From the NCBI RefSeq assembly GCF_002443255.2, contig NW_019211455.1, positions 51,817,115 to 51,881,114 of the forward strand: a DNA stretch of 64,000 bases, read 5' to 3'. Numbering within the stretch: position 1 is the stretch's first letter; each line of letters starts with the position of its first letter. The position numbers were made by a program, and so were the translations under genes. The notes beneath the pieces are model-generated. The model saw nothing but the letters and a program-made list of their open reading frames with translations. It was not told where the DNA came from and did no database searches. This document shows, piece by piece, positions 23,901 through 34,717 of the stretch. Source of the stretch: Varroa destructor (taxonomy: Eukaryota; Arthropoda; Arachnida; Mesostigmata; Varroidae).

Positions 23901-26398
23901 CTATCCCACGACATGTTCCAACACTCCCTGTCGAATAAGTTTTTCACAATGGATTCGTTCGAGAAAGTGGGTCGAGTTTTTGGCGAGCACAACCACTTGG
24001 CCGTCTTCCGTTTCGAAATCACCATAGTCCTCGAGTACCCGTACCTCGATGTACAAACACTTCGGCGGTCGCGTATGCTGTAGAAGGTCAACGCCCATTT
24101 CGCCAATTGATGCCATATACCTACAAGCATAAAGTTGAAAAAAAAAACAAAAATATTATACAGGTACAATCGAACGCACTTTCAATTTGATTTGAGATTA
24201 GTCGGATAATTACTAAGGTGCCTCTGTATTATTGGAGGCATCTTCTGAAACAAAGTTTGCATGAAACTGAAAAAGAATTTTCGATCTTACCATGCCTCAA
24301 GTTTATAAAACGGTTTCTGTGTTTAAAGGAGAAGTATACAATCACTGTTTTCTATGAAGCACTCAAAAAGTATTGAAAACCCCTTTTGTTTTTCGTTAAT
24401 CCTATATAGATTGTGAAAATAAACCAAAACCGGAACGCAATCATATAAAGCTGCCGGATAGCCATGCTCGTTCACTGTGTAAGTGTTTTGAGTTTTATCT
24501 TCGCTACTGCCATTAAGCATCGGTTCAAATGGTTGGCTCCCACCGCGAGATGGAGTGTACTTGGTTCTGAGCCTAGACTACTCCATGTGTACGAAGACTG
24601 ACGCTCTTTTTACCTGCCAAGGGCTGAAGAGTAGTCAACGAACCACTTGTGTTCACCATCAGTTATATTCGCTTTGATGTCCCGAGGAAGCACAGGGCCG
24701 AAAGCCCAGCGAAGTTCGCGGATTACCTGCAAACGGCAGTTCAGATAAGCGAGAACGCATCTGACACAGTCAGATGCAGCAGTGCAGAAGCAAACGAGCA
24801 AATTGTGTTAATATAAATGAAGTCAGCAAACACAACTTTGTCAAAAAATATAGAATTAAACTGCTTGCTGAAAAAAATGGTCTTCTCAAAATAATAAATC
24901 TGGTTCTTACGAAACGAATTCGTCATGTTTTCGCTTAGCCTCGACTACTTTATATTGGCAACATTTTTCACAGAAAGCCCTATTGAAGACCAAGTACATA
25001 GCGTTCTATTACAGGACGTTTCTAGAAAAACATAGATCGTTTAAAAAACATTCTATTTTTCTACACGTATTGAGTAATGTACATTGCATAAAAGGGCTTG
25101 AATAAAATTGATTTCATTAGCACGGCACGGTGCCTAATATTATCATGCGCAATGTGGTTGGTAGTGTGGTATTTTAAATATAAATTTAAAAGGAACGTAT
25201 CCTGTGACGATTTTAAACATCACGCAACTTAATATCAAGGTGGTACTACGTAGACAAGTGAAACGAATCCGACAATTCTGAGAAAGGGATGTGACTTATC
25301 TAAAAAAAATAAAGGATATGCTAAAAGCTATTGGTAGTTGATTTATACCTCCTGAGACGAAGGAGTAGCTGATGTCTGACGTAGAGAACAACATGCAGAT
25401 CGGAAGCCGAACTATCCTGACGTTCAGAATCTGACGCGGTAATGACGCGAACGTCTTTTTGATTCTCTTCATTCAAAACATGCATCTCCTCAAAAATGTT
25501 CCTACATGAAATATAAAATGTAAAATAAATATTTCTTCTACGAAAATTCAGGGCATGAGAGTTGTGCGCCGATGACAAAGCGCATGTTTATAAAGAAACA
25601 GAAAGGTTTATCCATTAAATAACTACAGAACCTAAAAAAAGTATTCTTTATTCATGTTCTTTATTCGCACAAGTTGTCCCGTAGGTGTCGTTAAATCTAT
25701 AAGATATTTCGGCGCTATTTTTCGTTGCTCTCAATGGATGTATGCTATGAATGAAAGGTCGCGCTTAAAAAGGGCAACGGGAAACAGAAATGTTAACCTA
25801 AAATACTGTTCGGCTACCGTTATGACATATTAGTGGGCACATCAGCTAAAATACAAATAACATACGCTTATGGCAGTCCTTATATCTGTGTGTGTACTAA
25901 TTATTTTGGAACGTGTCATCTATTTGAGAGGCAGCATCCTTTGTCTTCTACAAACTTTTAGCTAACGAGAACATTGTGAACTACTCAGCATTTTTTCAAT
26001 GAAAATCCAAAGAGTTATATCTACATATATATGTGTCTGTGTGTGTATAATAGTTTTGCTCATGTTTATCGTCACAGACTAGCAATTTTACATCAACGTT
26101 TATGTGTATTATTTTTTAAGGTTTCAATGTCTCAATTAAATATAACAAATGATTCTATAAGAATGTAGAAGCAAATTCTAATTCTACATTTTTATAAATT
26201 TCAGTATATTTTGTTACCCATAATTAGCTAGTATACGAGAAATATCAAAAAATGGCATAGATTCGACCTTTTCACTTTTGTATAATATTGCTCGTAATGT
26301 TCATACCTCATTATTTCCTCCCGTATGGGCTGTAAGAAATCTCGGCATCGCTGAACTTCCTTAATCAGGTTAAGTGCCTGATCAGCTAATGAAGTCAT
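23901..26398 (-). CDS. GINS1: DNA replication complex GINS protein PSF1
   Basis: PSF1 is one of four subunits of the GINS tetramer, part of the CDC45-MCM-GINS replicative helicase in the nucleus. Four exons can be joined on the minus strand: 26398-26307, 25501-25349, 24760-24614 and 24120-23901, all with GT-AG boundaries and matching phases, giving 203 residues (human 196). The protein starts [15 protein letters not shown]. It contains the expected helical domain ([48 protein letters not shown]), then the linker and C-terminal beta domain ([20 protein letters not shown]) and the family-typical end [12 protein letters not shown]. All conserved blocks are in order, so the gene looks intact. It is divergently transcribed from the CENP-N-like gene, with 570 bp between start codons. 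Confidence 0.96.
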
Positions 26399-26968
26399 TA
26401 TTTCTCTTTATAAAGATTTTAATTTTATAGCTAATTTTGCCGAAATCAGCAACAGCTGGCCCTGGCCATTTAGCGGGTAAAGCGAAGTCATACAGAAGAA
26501 GCTTAGGAGCGGTTTGTTTTGGTCCTCAAAAGCCGCGCTGTCAGTTATAAACGGTCAGTTATAAAACTTTATGTATTTAAGTGGTGCCTTTTACATAATA
26601 GTGACATCATGGCAGCAATGAGTGTGATGTGGACCATATAGGTTGACCTGGATGTTTTTAGTTGCTTTTGGAGTAACGCACCAATAACAGGTGAGCAACA
26701 AATTTAACAAGAGTTCATTGAAAAAAACTAAAACGCTTTCACAAACGAAAACAGTAGCTAGCTCTCAATCAAATTTTGTAAAACTGTAGATAAATGTGTG
26801 TCTGCGGAAATGTTTCCAATCAACTCTTTGTTCCTTGAGCATCGTTTTAGAATCCGTACGGTAAAATGCCCATCAATATCGTATTTTAATTCAGCCGATT
26901 CAACTGTCAACAGGCTTTTTTCTACAAGTTGTCTTAGGTAAAGTTTCGCGGTTGATTCAGGGAAAAAA
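26399..26968. promoter_or_regulatory. Divergent intergenic region, likely bidirectional promoter
   Basis: These 570 bp separate the start codons of GINS1 (minus) and the CENP-N-like gene (plus), so both promoters must lie within or very near it. It holds two 12-bp direct copies of GTCAGTTATAAA at 26540-26551 and 26554-26565. Near 26470 the minus strand reads TTTACCCGC, one mismatch from the E2F consensus, and TTTCGCGG lies at 26944-26951. Shared cell-cycle control is plausible but unproven. Confidence 0.5.
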
Positions 26969-28231
26969 ATGCCATCTAACAGAGACAGAGTGCGTCCTCA
27001 AACTCCGGAAATCCGAAAAGTTCTGCAAGAATTACCGCAAAGGCCAGGCGAACCTTACGTATCAACATATTCACCGTTGCTGCTTTTTTGTATTGGTAAG
27101 CTATTTTTCTGAATCTGTTTGCATAATTAGTACATGTATGCAAGTGAAACATTAAAATCCAACAATCGTGCAATAATAGCTTATTGAATGTTGTTGACGA
27201 TAACTTTGACAAAAAGCTTATTCGGCTAAATTGTTTAACATAATACCAAGCAAAAGTAGCAATCGGTTTTTTTCCATTATTTTTTATCGATTGTTCTTCT
27301 AGATGACATTGATGTATCTGAACTACGCCGATATTTGGAAAGATACCGCGCCGATTACAATCGTCCGAGCTGGCCGAGCGATTTACTTGATCAACTGTAC
27401 GGAAAATGTTCCGAATCCTTCGATCAAATCGAGAAGGCCTGTGAAAGCTTGGACAGACTATGTTCTATTGCCCGTTTTCTGTTTTCGAAATTTGCCTTTC
27501 GAAAGCGTGCATTTGGCGCTACGGGCATTATCAAATTAAGCTACCCTACTCGGCTACGCTCACAACTCGATGATAGCGTTTTGATGGTGACAGTTGTAGA
27601 AAGACTCACAACGGAACTGCAGCGATGGCGTGAAGGAGATGACGATCGAGTTTATAAGGCGAACGTGCTCTACACTCGCCGGCCGGGTCTTGCCGTATTC
27701 AGTATTGATCGTTACGATGCGGCCAACACATCGTCTTTGCCAGAGACGTGCCTGATCTACATCGTCGACGATATTCCTTCAATGTTCATTGTACCTTACC
27801 GTACGCCGATCAAAGTTATACTTAGCTCCTTGCAGGTGGTGCTCGGACGCCGAATACTGCCCCAATATGCTGAAAAGAAACTACCACTTTGTCAAGTCAT
27901 TACTAACGAAGCAGCGAAACTCGGCCTTCGACGAGATAATTTTCCAGATTATCTGAAGGATTTGCTGCACTTTCAACCGAACACTTTGCGCCGGTTGGTT
28001 CGGGAACCCACTCTTACCAAGTATCCGGCCGAGCATTCCTGCCCATACAAAGAAGCCCACTTTGAAATCACCGAAGGTTTGGAGTTGACCGTAAAAGCTA
28101 AACAGGGAGCGAATCTTTTAGAGGTGTTATACGAAATGGAAAAAACGAATGAGATATCATTACCCGAAAAAGTTATTCATGAGCTGGCTAATGGAGCAAA
28201 AAACGTCTTTAAGCCGTTTGAGCTCCTCTGA
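26969..28231 (+). CDS. Uncharacterised 351-residue protein, remotely CENP-N-like
   Basis: Two exons: 26969-27095 (ATG, with an in-frame TAA ten codons upstream; donor TTG|GTAAG) and 27303-28231 (acceptor ttcttctag). The join is phase 1 and gives 351 residues. The N-terminal 100 residues look helical (DDIDVSELRRYLERYRADYN; SDLLDQLYGKC). The middle has alternating strands (VYKANVLYTRRPGLAVFSID; CLIYIVDDIPSMFIVPYRTP), and the C-terminus contains ANLLEVLYEMEK. Length, helical N-terminus, the Y-x-Y strand pattern and the late LLE motif recall kinetochore protein CENP-N (about 340 residues). Similarity is weak and judged by eye only, so another identity is possible. A poly(A) signal follows at 28400. 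The frame is long, spliced consistently and clearly protein-like, so the gene itself is likely real. Confidence 0.75.
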
Positions 28232-28399
28232 TATATATATATCCGAGTGAGTACCAGCAATGCTTCCTTTTCAAATGGAGGAGGGACGTTATATCGGCAT
28301 AGTACGTGCATATACTTATAATGGCTGCATATTATACACACTTATATATACGTGCTGTATTTGTAGCTGTTCGAAGGTGGAAAAAGGCTTGTGTTGTTC

Positions 28400-28405
28400 A
28401 ATAAA
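28400..28405 (+). terminator. Poly(A) signal of the CENP-N-like gene
   Basis: Canonical AATAAA about 170 bases after the stop codon at 28231, followed by a GT-rich stretch (cgtgtgtatattg) typical of a downstream element. Confidence 0.75.
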
Positions 28406-31400
28406 CAATCGTGTGTATATTGCTATTTGAAAATTGTTTATCTATATGGAGATGATCTGTGAGAAAATTGTTTTATTTGTTTTACGAACCAAATTCACCG
28501 CACGGATAGCCACATTTAGGACTAATTTCGGTGTAAACTTTATGCCATTTGCATAGCAGGAATTCCTTCTTAGTGCCGAGAATCGAGCGTATTATTTTTT
28601 CCAATGGTATGAGCCAATAGTCCTTACGTGGTTGAGCTACTTGTCAGGTACAAACAGGTTTTAAGCATTCGGTTCACTAGTAAATAAACAAACGCTGTTT
28701 TTATTAATAATCTGTAGGTGGTGAAAATTTTAAAACGCTTGTATATAATAAACGTTTTGAATCATTAAGTCTTTCGTTAATCATTAAGTAAGATTATGAC
28801 TACTCCACTTAGGTGTAAACTCTAGATCTTTTTTACATGAACAAAAACAGAAATATCGCATAGATAACTAATAAACTCTATGCGTAGACAATATATCTTA
28901 AAACTGATGTGGGCTATATGAAGTTCGCACGTATGGAACTTTTAAGTCGGGGCCCATATGAAGTGACCAGTTGTTTGAGGTCTGTCACGTAAAACACATG
29001 CACATTTCGAGAAAAACAAGAAACAAATTTAAGCTACTTCGCCGAGAACTGTGAAGATTAGCGTAAGTTCCTAAAGAAGTTTAAGGAATCACGTAGATCA
29101 TGATGCTATTGCATGGCGGCGTAGAGATTTAACAGACCTAGCTATCGATCCAACTTGTATTCGTTATTTACTGTTGGGAATTTTTACGTTTTGGTCGAGC
29201 ATTGAGACTTTGTCTGAATTCTTTGGTGCGGTTCTCTATTCTGAATACCGACATTTTCCGCAATACAAATCGTCCACGTCAATTATTATACGACACCATT
29301 TTAGAATAAGTAACATGAAATTTATTTACAGTAATATGTACATTATTTCGGCGGCTGTGTGCGTGCGCTTCTGTTTTTTTCTCGTATATATCGCTTTGTT
29401 TTGAGAAACGTTCTAGGTTGTTTCCACTTCGATACCCGCGTCACGTTTTCGTGTTGACGGCAGCAAAGTTATTTCATCTCATTGTCGGATGCCCGGCCGT
29501 GATAGTCTAGATAACATCAGTTTGGTTTATTTGCTCCAGGTTTATGTCTACCATGTATAAGTTGCGAGCTCGTGTTATACGTTTAGTAATAAAAACAGCA
29601 TCATGTTGATTCAAACAGTTCACTCGGATTTTGCTGTACTTAGTTGTAAGACGCCTATTATTTTATAGACTTAGTGACTTAAATAAATATATACTTAATA
29701 AAATAAAAATCAGTTCAAGGGGTTTGCAGGTTTTTTTTTTTGGAAAAATCTTTTACTTAAAAAGAAGCATTCATATCTGCAAACACCTCAAAGACGAAGT
29801 CGAATATATATACTATTTTTTAGGTGTGTTGCCTTGAGTGTACGGATCCAATTTGGGTAAGCAATAGTATTAAATGTATTCGAACGCTATTTTTTTGAGG
29901 TGTGTATTTGTAGGCGACACAGTCGGCCTTCGAACGGTCAACAAACGCAGCATAAAATATGTGTTGAAAATAGGTGCTTTCTGTGACCGATCTTCTTACG
30001 CTATCTGTTCTTTTATATATCCATCATATATTTCCTTATTTATCCCTTCAGTCTCGTAAACTACTGGTCTTCTAGCCAATCTTTTTTTCATCGGTTTAGT
30101 TGTTAGTCTCTATAGCGAAGTTGGCGCAGTCGTTCCGGTGTTACACAGGCCGCCTCATAATAGAGTTCCTTTCCTTTGCTTTTACGTTTGTTCTCTCTTA
30201 ATTTTACTCAGCATTCATTTCAAACATACTCTTTCTGCATAATGGCTTCCCTTCTTTTCTAGTGCCTCTATTTTGGTTTGCGTTTAGTAATTATTTTTTT
30301 CCCAGTTTACTGCCTTTTCTATACATTCGCATAGGTGCCTTTTAAGACGCTGCTATGACTTACCCTCAGTGCATCTTTGTAGTAACTGTTTTTACGAGAT
30401 AATTCGTTCTATTGCAATTGATTCGATAGCCGGATGATTAGATCGTTGCTTTTTGCATTCGTGCGCTTTACCTATACTCCAAACCAATGTATTCCTGCAT
30501 TCATTAGTGTGGTGTTATTTCAGCAGCAACCTCTATGGGTTATGTGGTACAATCAGTGTATTTACGAACTCTTAGAGCTTCAGCTAACAATGAGTTAATT
30601 CATCCTGGTAACATAACTAATTCTGGTTTACTTTCTGTTATTGAATATTCTGCAATAACAGCAAAATGTTTGGTAAAAAAAAGGGTAATTTCTACAGGTC
30701 CATTTCAGCAACATATCCTCGCTACTGAATATTTATGGCAAAAATAAAATTTTGTCTAATGCCACTCCTATGCACCTACAATCAGTACGTACCACAGCGG
30801 CCATTCTGATGGTTGTTCCTGTCACGAGACACCAGCAAAAGGCCAAAAAGAGTCTTTTTATGTGTTTCTGAAAAATTGATCTGTTTTAAGACGCAGGGCA
30901 GAACAAAAGATTGTTTCAAATAAAACGAGTACCAGCAAGCATTTGCGAAGCGATTGAGCTGCTCTGCTTCCAGTCTACAAAGAGGCCGCGGATAATCATA
31001 CATTTAAAAAATAACTAACGAAAAGTTACGATAACATAAGAATACATATAAAAATGAATTAATAGAGATATCGTAAACATGATGCGCTAATGAAACGAGG
31101 AGTATGTCCAAGTTCAAAAATGCTCTTCTCTACACGGGGACGTGGATGCAAGATGATTCGTCAGGCTACTTGATAATATCTAATGGACCCATAGTCACTG
31201 TAGAAAACGCATTTTTTAAGACAGAACAAATTAAGCTTATCAGTATGTACATACGATGAAGACCAGAAATAGTCAATAGAACGTAATGAAATCATATAAC
31301 CTGCAACGTCTGGCATCACGTATTACAACCAGATCAAGGTCAATGATATGCGTTTCCTCTGTAACTGCAACATTTTTCTCAGTGTATAATTTGCCAAGCG

Positions 31401-33299
31401 CCTAACCTTAAATTTCGTTGAAAACCGTAAATCTCTTCTATATCTAGTCCAACCATGCGAGTGACTTCAGAATGTTGTGCGATTGAGTAGTGAGATATAA
31501 CTCATACAAAATTAGTGTGCAAAAATTTGATCACCAGTAAGTGCTTAACTTTAGCCTAACGCAATTAAAAACTTTTTGGTAAAAGTTGATATGACAACTG
31601 TAATTTTCATTATTCCAGTATAGTTTCAAAAAGTATTAAAATAACACACCACCCCTAAATACTTTTGCAGTTTCAAAATTATAAGTAAATTCGTAGATTA
31701 ACTCCTTTTTCAGGCTAATTTTTTTCAACATACGAACCTGATGTTCTAGCTTTTAGTAGAATTATGAATACATTTGTATATGAATTCAAAAAGCGAATAG
31801 CGACACACGCGAATCATTACATTAGGCGGAATAGGGACAGGAAATCGGAAGCAGGAAAGGTTTTCTGATTTCGTTGGAATAGATGCTTAGTCCATTCTTA
31901 AGCTTTCGGGTCTTTTGCACATTTTTCCGAATTTCACCCAGTTTATACCTCTGTGTTTCATTCTTCAATCTAGCATTGCTTTTTAGGGAATGCCGCTGAA
32001 GCAGCCGGGCTATGGGGTATCGTTACAGTGTGAACGTTGGCAATACGTCAGCCAATGCCGAAAGAACAAAAACACGGGAAATATACATACATTTTGTCTA
32101 TTTGTCTTCACATTTAGCTCCTTACTCTACATCATGTTTTTATTTTCCCTGATTTTCCCTTCGGTCATATGTTCGTCGCTCTATTTATCATAGGTTTAGA
32201 CGATCCACCTCATTCTTTCACAGCTTCGTCAGAAGCATTCTAAAGTTCAACAGCTTAGTCGAAGAATATAATTTTTTCGTTATCGTCACTATTATCAACA
32301 TTTCTCTGGCTGGCTCGTGGTTTATTCTAAACTGGTGAACTGATTTTCGCACGAGTTCCCTAGCCATTTGTTGGGTCTTCTTTTGCAAATTAACATTCGC
32401 ACCGGTTCCGCCTCAAGCTCGCAAGCCAGTCCTATGTCGGGCTACTGAAACAATTCATAACCTCTTCTACCTTCCTCAAATGTATTAGGTAGCCTCAGCT
32501 CATTCTCATTTTAGTTCCGTATAACTTGTTATTCCTTCGCCAGCTGATGCACCCCGAGACCGCGCCATCTGTCGTCCGCTTTTACGCCTCAAAATCTACA
32601 TGTAGTAACGACGAAACAAAAATAACAATCAAGAAATAATGATAATAGTAAGAACCATCATCATGATATCAGTGTATTACAAATATTGTCCTGTCTACGT
32701 CAATGTTTGCTCAGGCCAGCTCAAGTCCTCATTAGTCTTCTTTATATCATCATTCGCCACCAAATTTCCCTTTTTGTCTCCTTCTCGATGTTTTACTTTT
32801 CCTTAGCTATCCATATCCAGAGATGACGTTGCTATTTGTCTTCGTGTACGTTTATCCGTCGGTTCATTTGACTGCTTTCATTTATATCCTGATCGCTATT
32901 TACCAGGCTCTCTTCTTTTACCTTTAGCAATAATCTTCAGCGTTTGCTGCTGTATTCTGCATTGAATATTCATGTCAATATTACATTGCGGCGGCGACGG
33001 ACCACCACTTACGCAACAGCGAATAAGCTCATTAACACCTGCTCTTCGTGTTGTCATCGTTCATAGCAATTGCTTATATGTTCGCTGACGGGGTTTCCCT
33101 TTTTTTTTTTTTTATAAATTATTCTGCCGCTCAGTATAGTGTCGCGGAAGAACGTACGTTTTGTAATATCGCCGCCGATTAATGTCTCCATTCAGTGAGT
33201 CTTTGGAAACGATTCTTGACTCGGAGACAGATCCTATCCAAAGGAGGACAGAAAAACACAAGGAGCTATTCTTACCTACGGAGTCATCGCTTTCGCTGT

Positions 33300-33356
33300 A
33301 TATATATATATATATAGAATAATATATATATTATTCTACACACACACACACACACA
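33300..33356. repeat. (TA)n, 24-bp perfect palindrome and (CA)n cluster
   Basis: A TA run runs into a perfect 24-bp palindrome (33315-33338, core GAATAATATATATATTATTC), directly followed by about nine CA units. The palindrome could extrude as a cruciform. Confidence 0.85.
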
Positions 33357-34389
33357 GTGGCCATCTTACGTTCAGGCCAGTAGTATCCACATTAGCATCG
33401 TGACGATGGGGGTGTCCGAAACGGAAACAGCGAACACCTTGACGATAGATGATTCATTGCGACTCATTCAAGACTGGACAGCTTGCCGACAGCGGCCATG
33501 ACAATAACGAAATCGACGGTTTGTGCCATGCCAGTCCTACCCAGCATTAGCTAGTTTAACCTGACTCAATTTCTATTCCTCCTTAGCACGCATCTACTTC
33601 AATTTCTTTTGCGTCTTGTTCGAACTCAAATTGCTTCTGACTCAGAGAGGCTTAGCGTGCTCTCGTTCACTTCGCGCGCTCATTTAAATCCGTTCTCAGC
33701 CTTTTATCAACGATTTATAATCACAGGTCCATTGATGTCCAACATCGCTCTTTCCCCCCTCTGTCACTTTCGACCTCTCGTTCTTTTCTCACTTCTGCAA
33801 TCGCACGCCACTGTATGCTTACTTTCGTCCTGTCTTTTTCTGCCCTCTTTAGCCGTATATATATATATGACCTCTTCGGTTTGTTTTCTTTTTCTATGTA
33901 TATTGTTGTTGTTATTTTTAGTCATTTTTGCGCCGACGTACTCTGTGCGGAAACCTGAATTGTCAGCTTCAAGCGAATAAAATCACAATTAGATGTTAAT
34001 TGCAATTAATTGCTTTTTGTTCGCATGGAAGCTTGCCAGAGTTATACCACACAAGATAGGAGCATTATTTCGACTTCGCCCATCAGGTTAACGTCTCTAC
34101 ATCCTCGAAAGATGTGTGTATATCGAACGTAACCTTCGGTACAAATATAGTTTAGCCGTCATTCGAACAGTTGTTACTCCATTATTGTTATCATCATCAC
34201 AATCGCCACTATTTCCAGGTCCTACCTTTTTCTTGAGACAACAACAGCAATAGGAAATCTAACAGTGGCATTGTGCTGAGCGCGTCGCCAGTTTGACACG
34301 TGTTCCGTATGTGTATGTATAGAATCAATTAACGGTATACATCTCGGCCCATAGTGATACGCCACCTTTCGCTACTAAACGCTGTTTTT

Positions 34390-34390
<1 letters not shown>

Positions 34391-34420
<30 letters not shown>

Positions 34421-34434
34421 CTTGTTGTTGTTGT
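34391..34434. repeat. (GTT)n trinucleotide repeat
   Basis: Around fourteen GTT units with one CTT interruption, beyond the phosphatase poly(A) signal candidate. Confidence 0.9.
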
Positions 34435-34440
34435 ATTGAT

Positions 34441-34446
34441 TTTATT
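34441..34446 (-). terminator. Candidate poly(A) signal of the PP2C gene
   Basis: AATAAA on the minus strand about 270 bases after the stop codon at 34718. The intervening 3'UTR is rich in CAA/CAG on the transcript strand. Confidence 0.5.
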
Positions 34447-34717
34447 ATTTAGCCTAACGCTTGTAGTGGGTACGGCTGTTGCTGTTGTTTTTTTTTTGTC
34501 GCTCCGGTTGGCAGCAATGGTACGCTTTTACATCTCACTCGCTGTCTAGCTAAGCTACATATTTACTTTTCTCTCATGTCACTAGTAGCTCTTGTTGTGT
34601 TGTTGCTGTTGCTGTGATTGTTAGTGAGGCTTCGACAATATCGCAATTTCTATAGCTGTTGTCTGTTGTATCTGTTGCTTTTTCCGATGGATAACATGAA
34701 AATGGCGACGAAGAAGC

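Larger units (their letters stand above)
28440..34440. other. Intergenic stretch, no confident gene
   Basis: Six kilobases, mostly AT-rich, between the CENP-N-like gene and the 3' end of the phosphatase gene. The longest open frame (33609-33980, plus) lacks a convincing start, is rich in Ser, Leu and Phe from pyrimidine-rich DNA and shows no domain. Pyrimidine-rich DNA dominates 30.1-30.5 and 32.1-34.0 kb. Poly-T lies at 33101-33112 and a TA/palindrome/CA cluster at 33300-33356. Confidence 0.5.

Noticed and set aside
33609..33980. 123-codon plus-strand frame with hydrophobic segments
   Set aside because: Arises from pyrimidine-rich DNA, which yields Leu, Phe and Ser; no convincing start codon, splice context or family.
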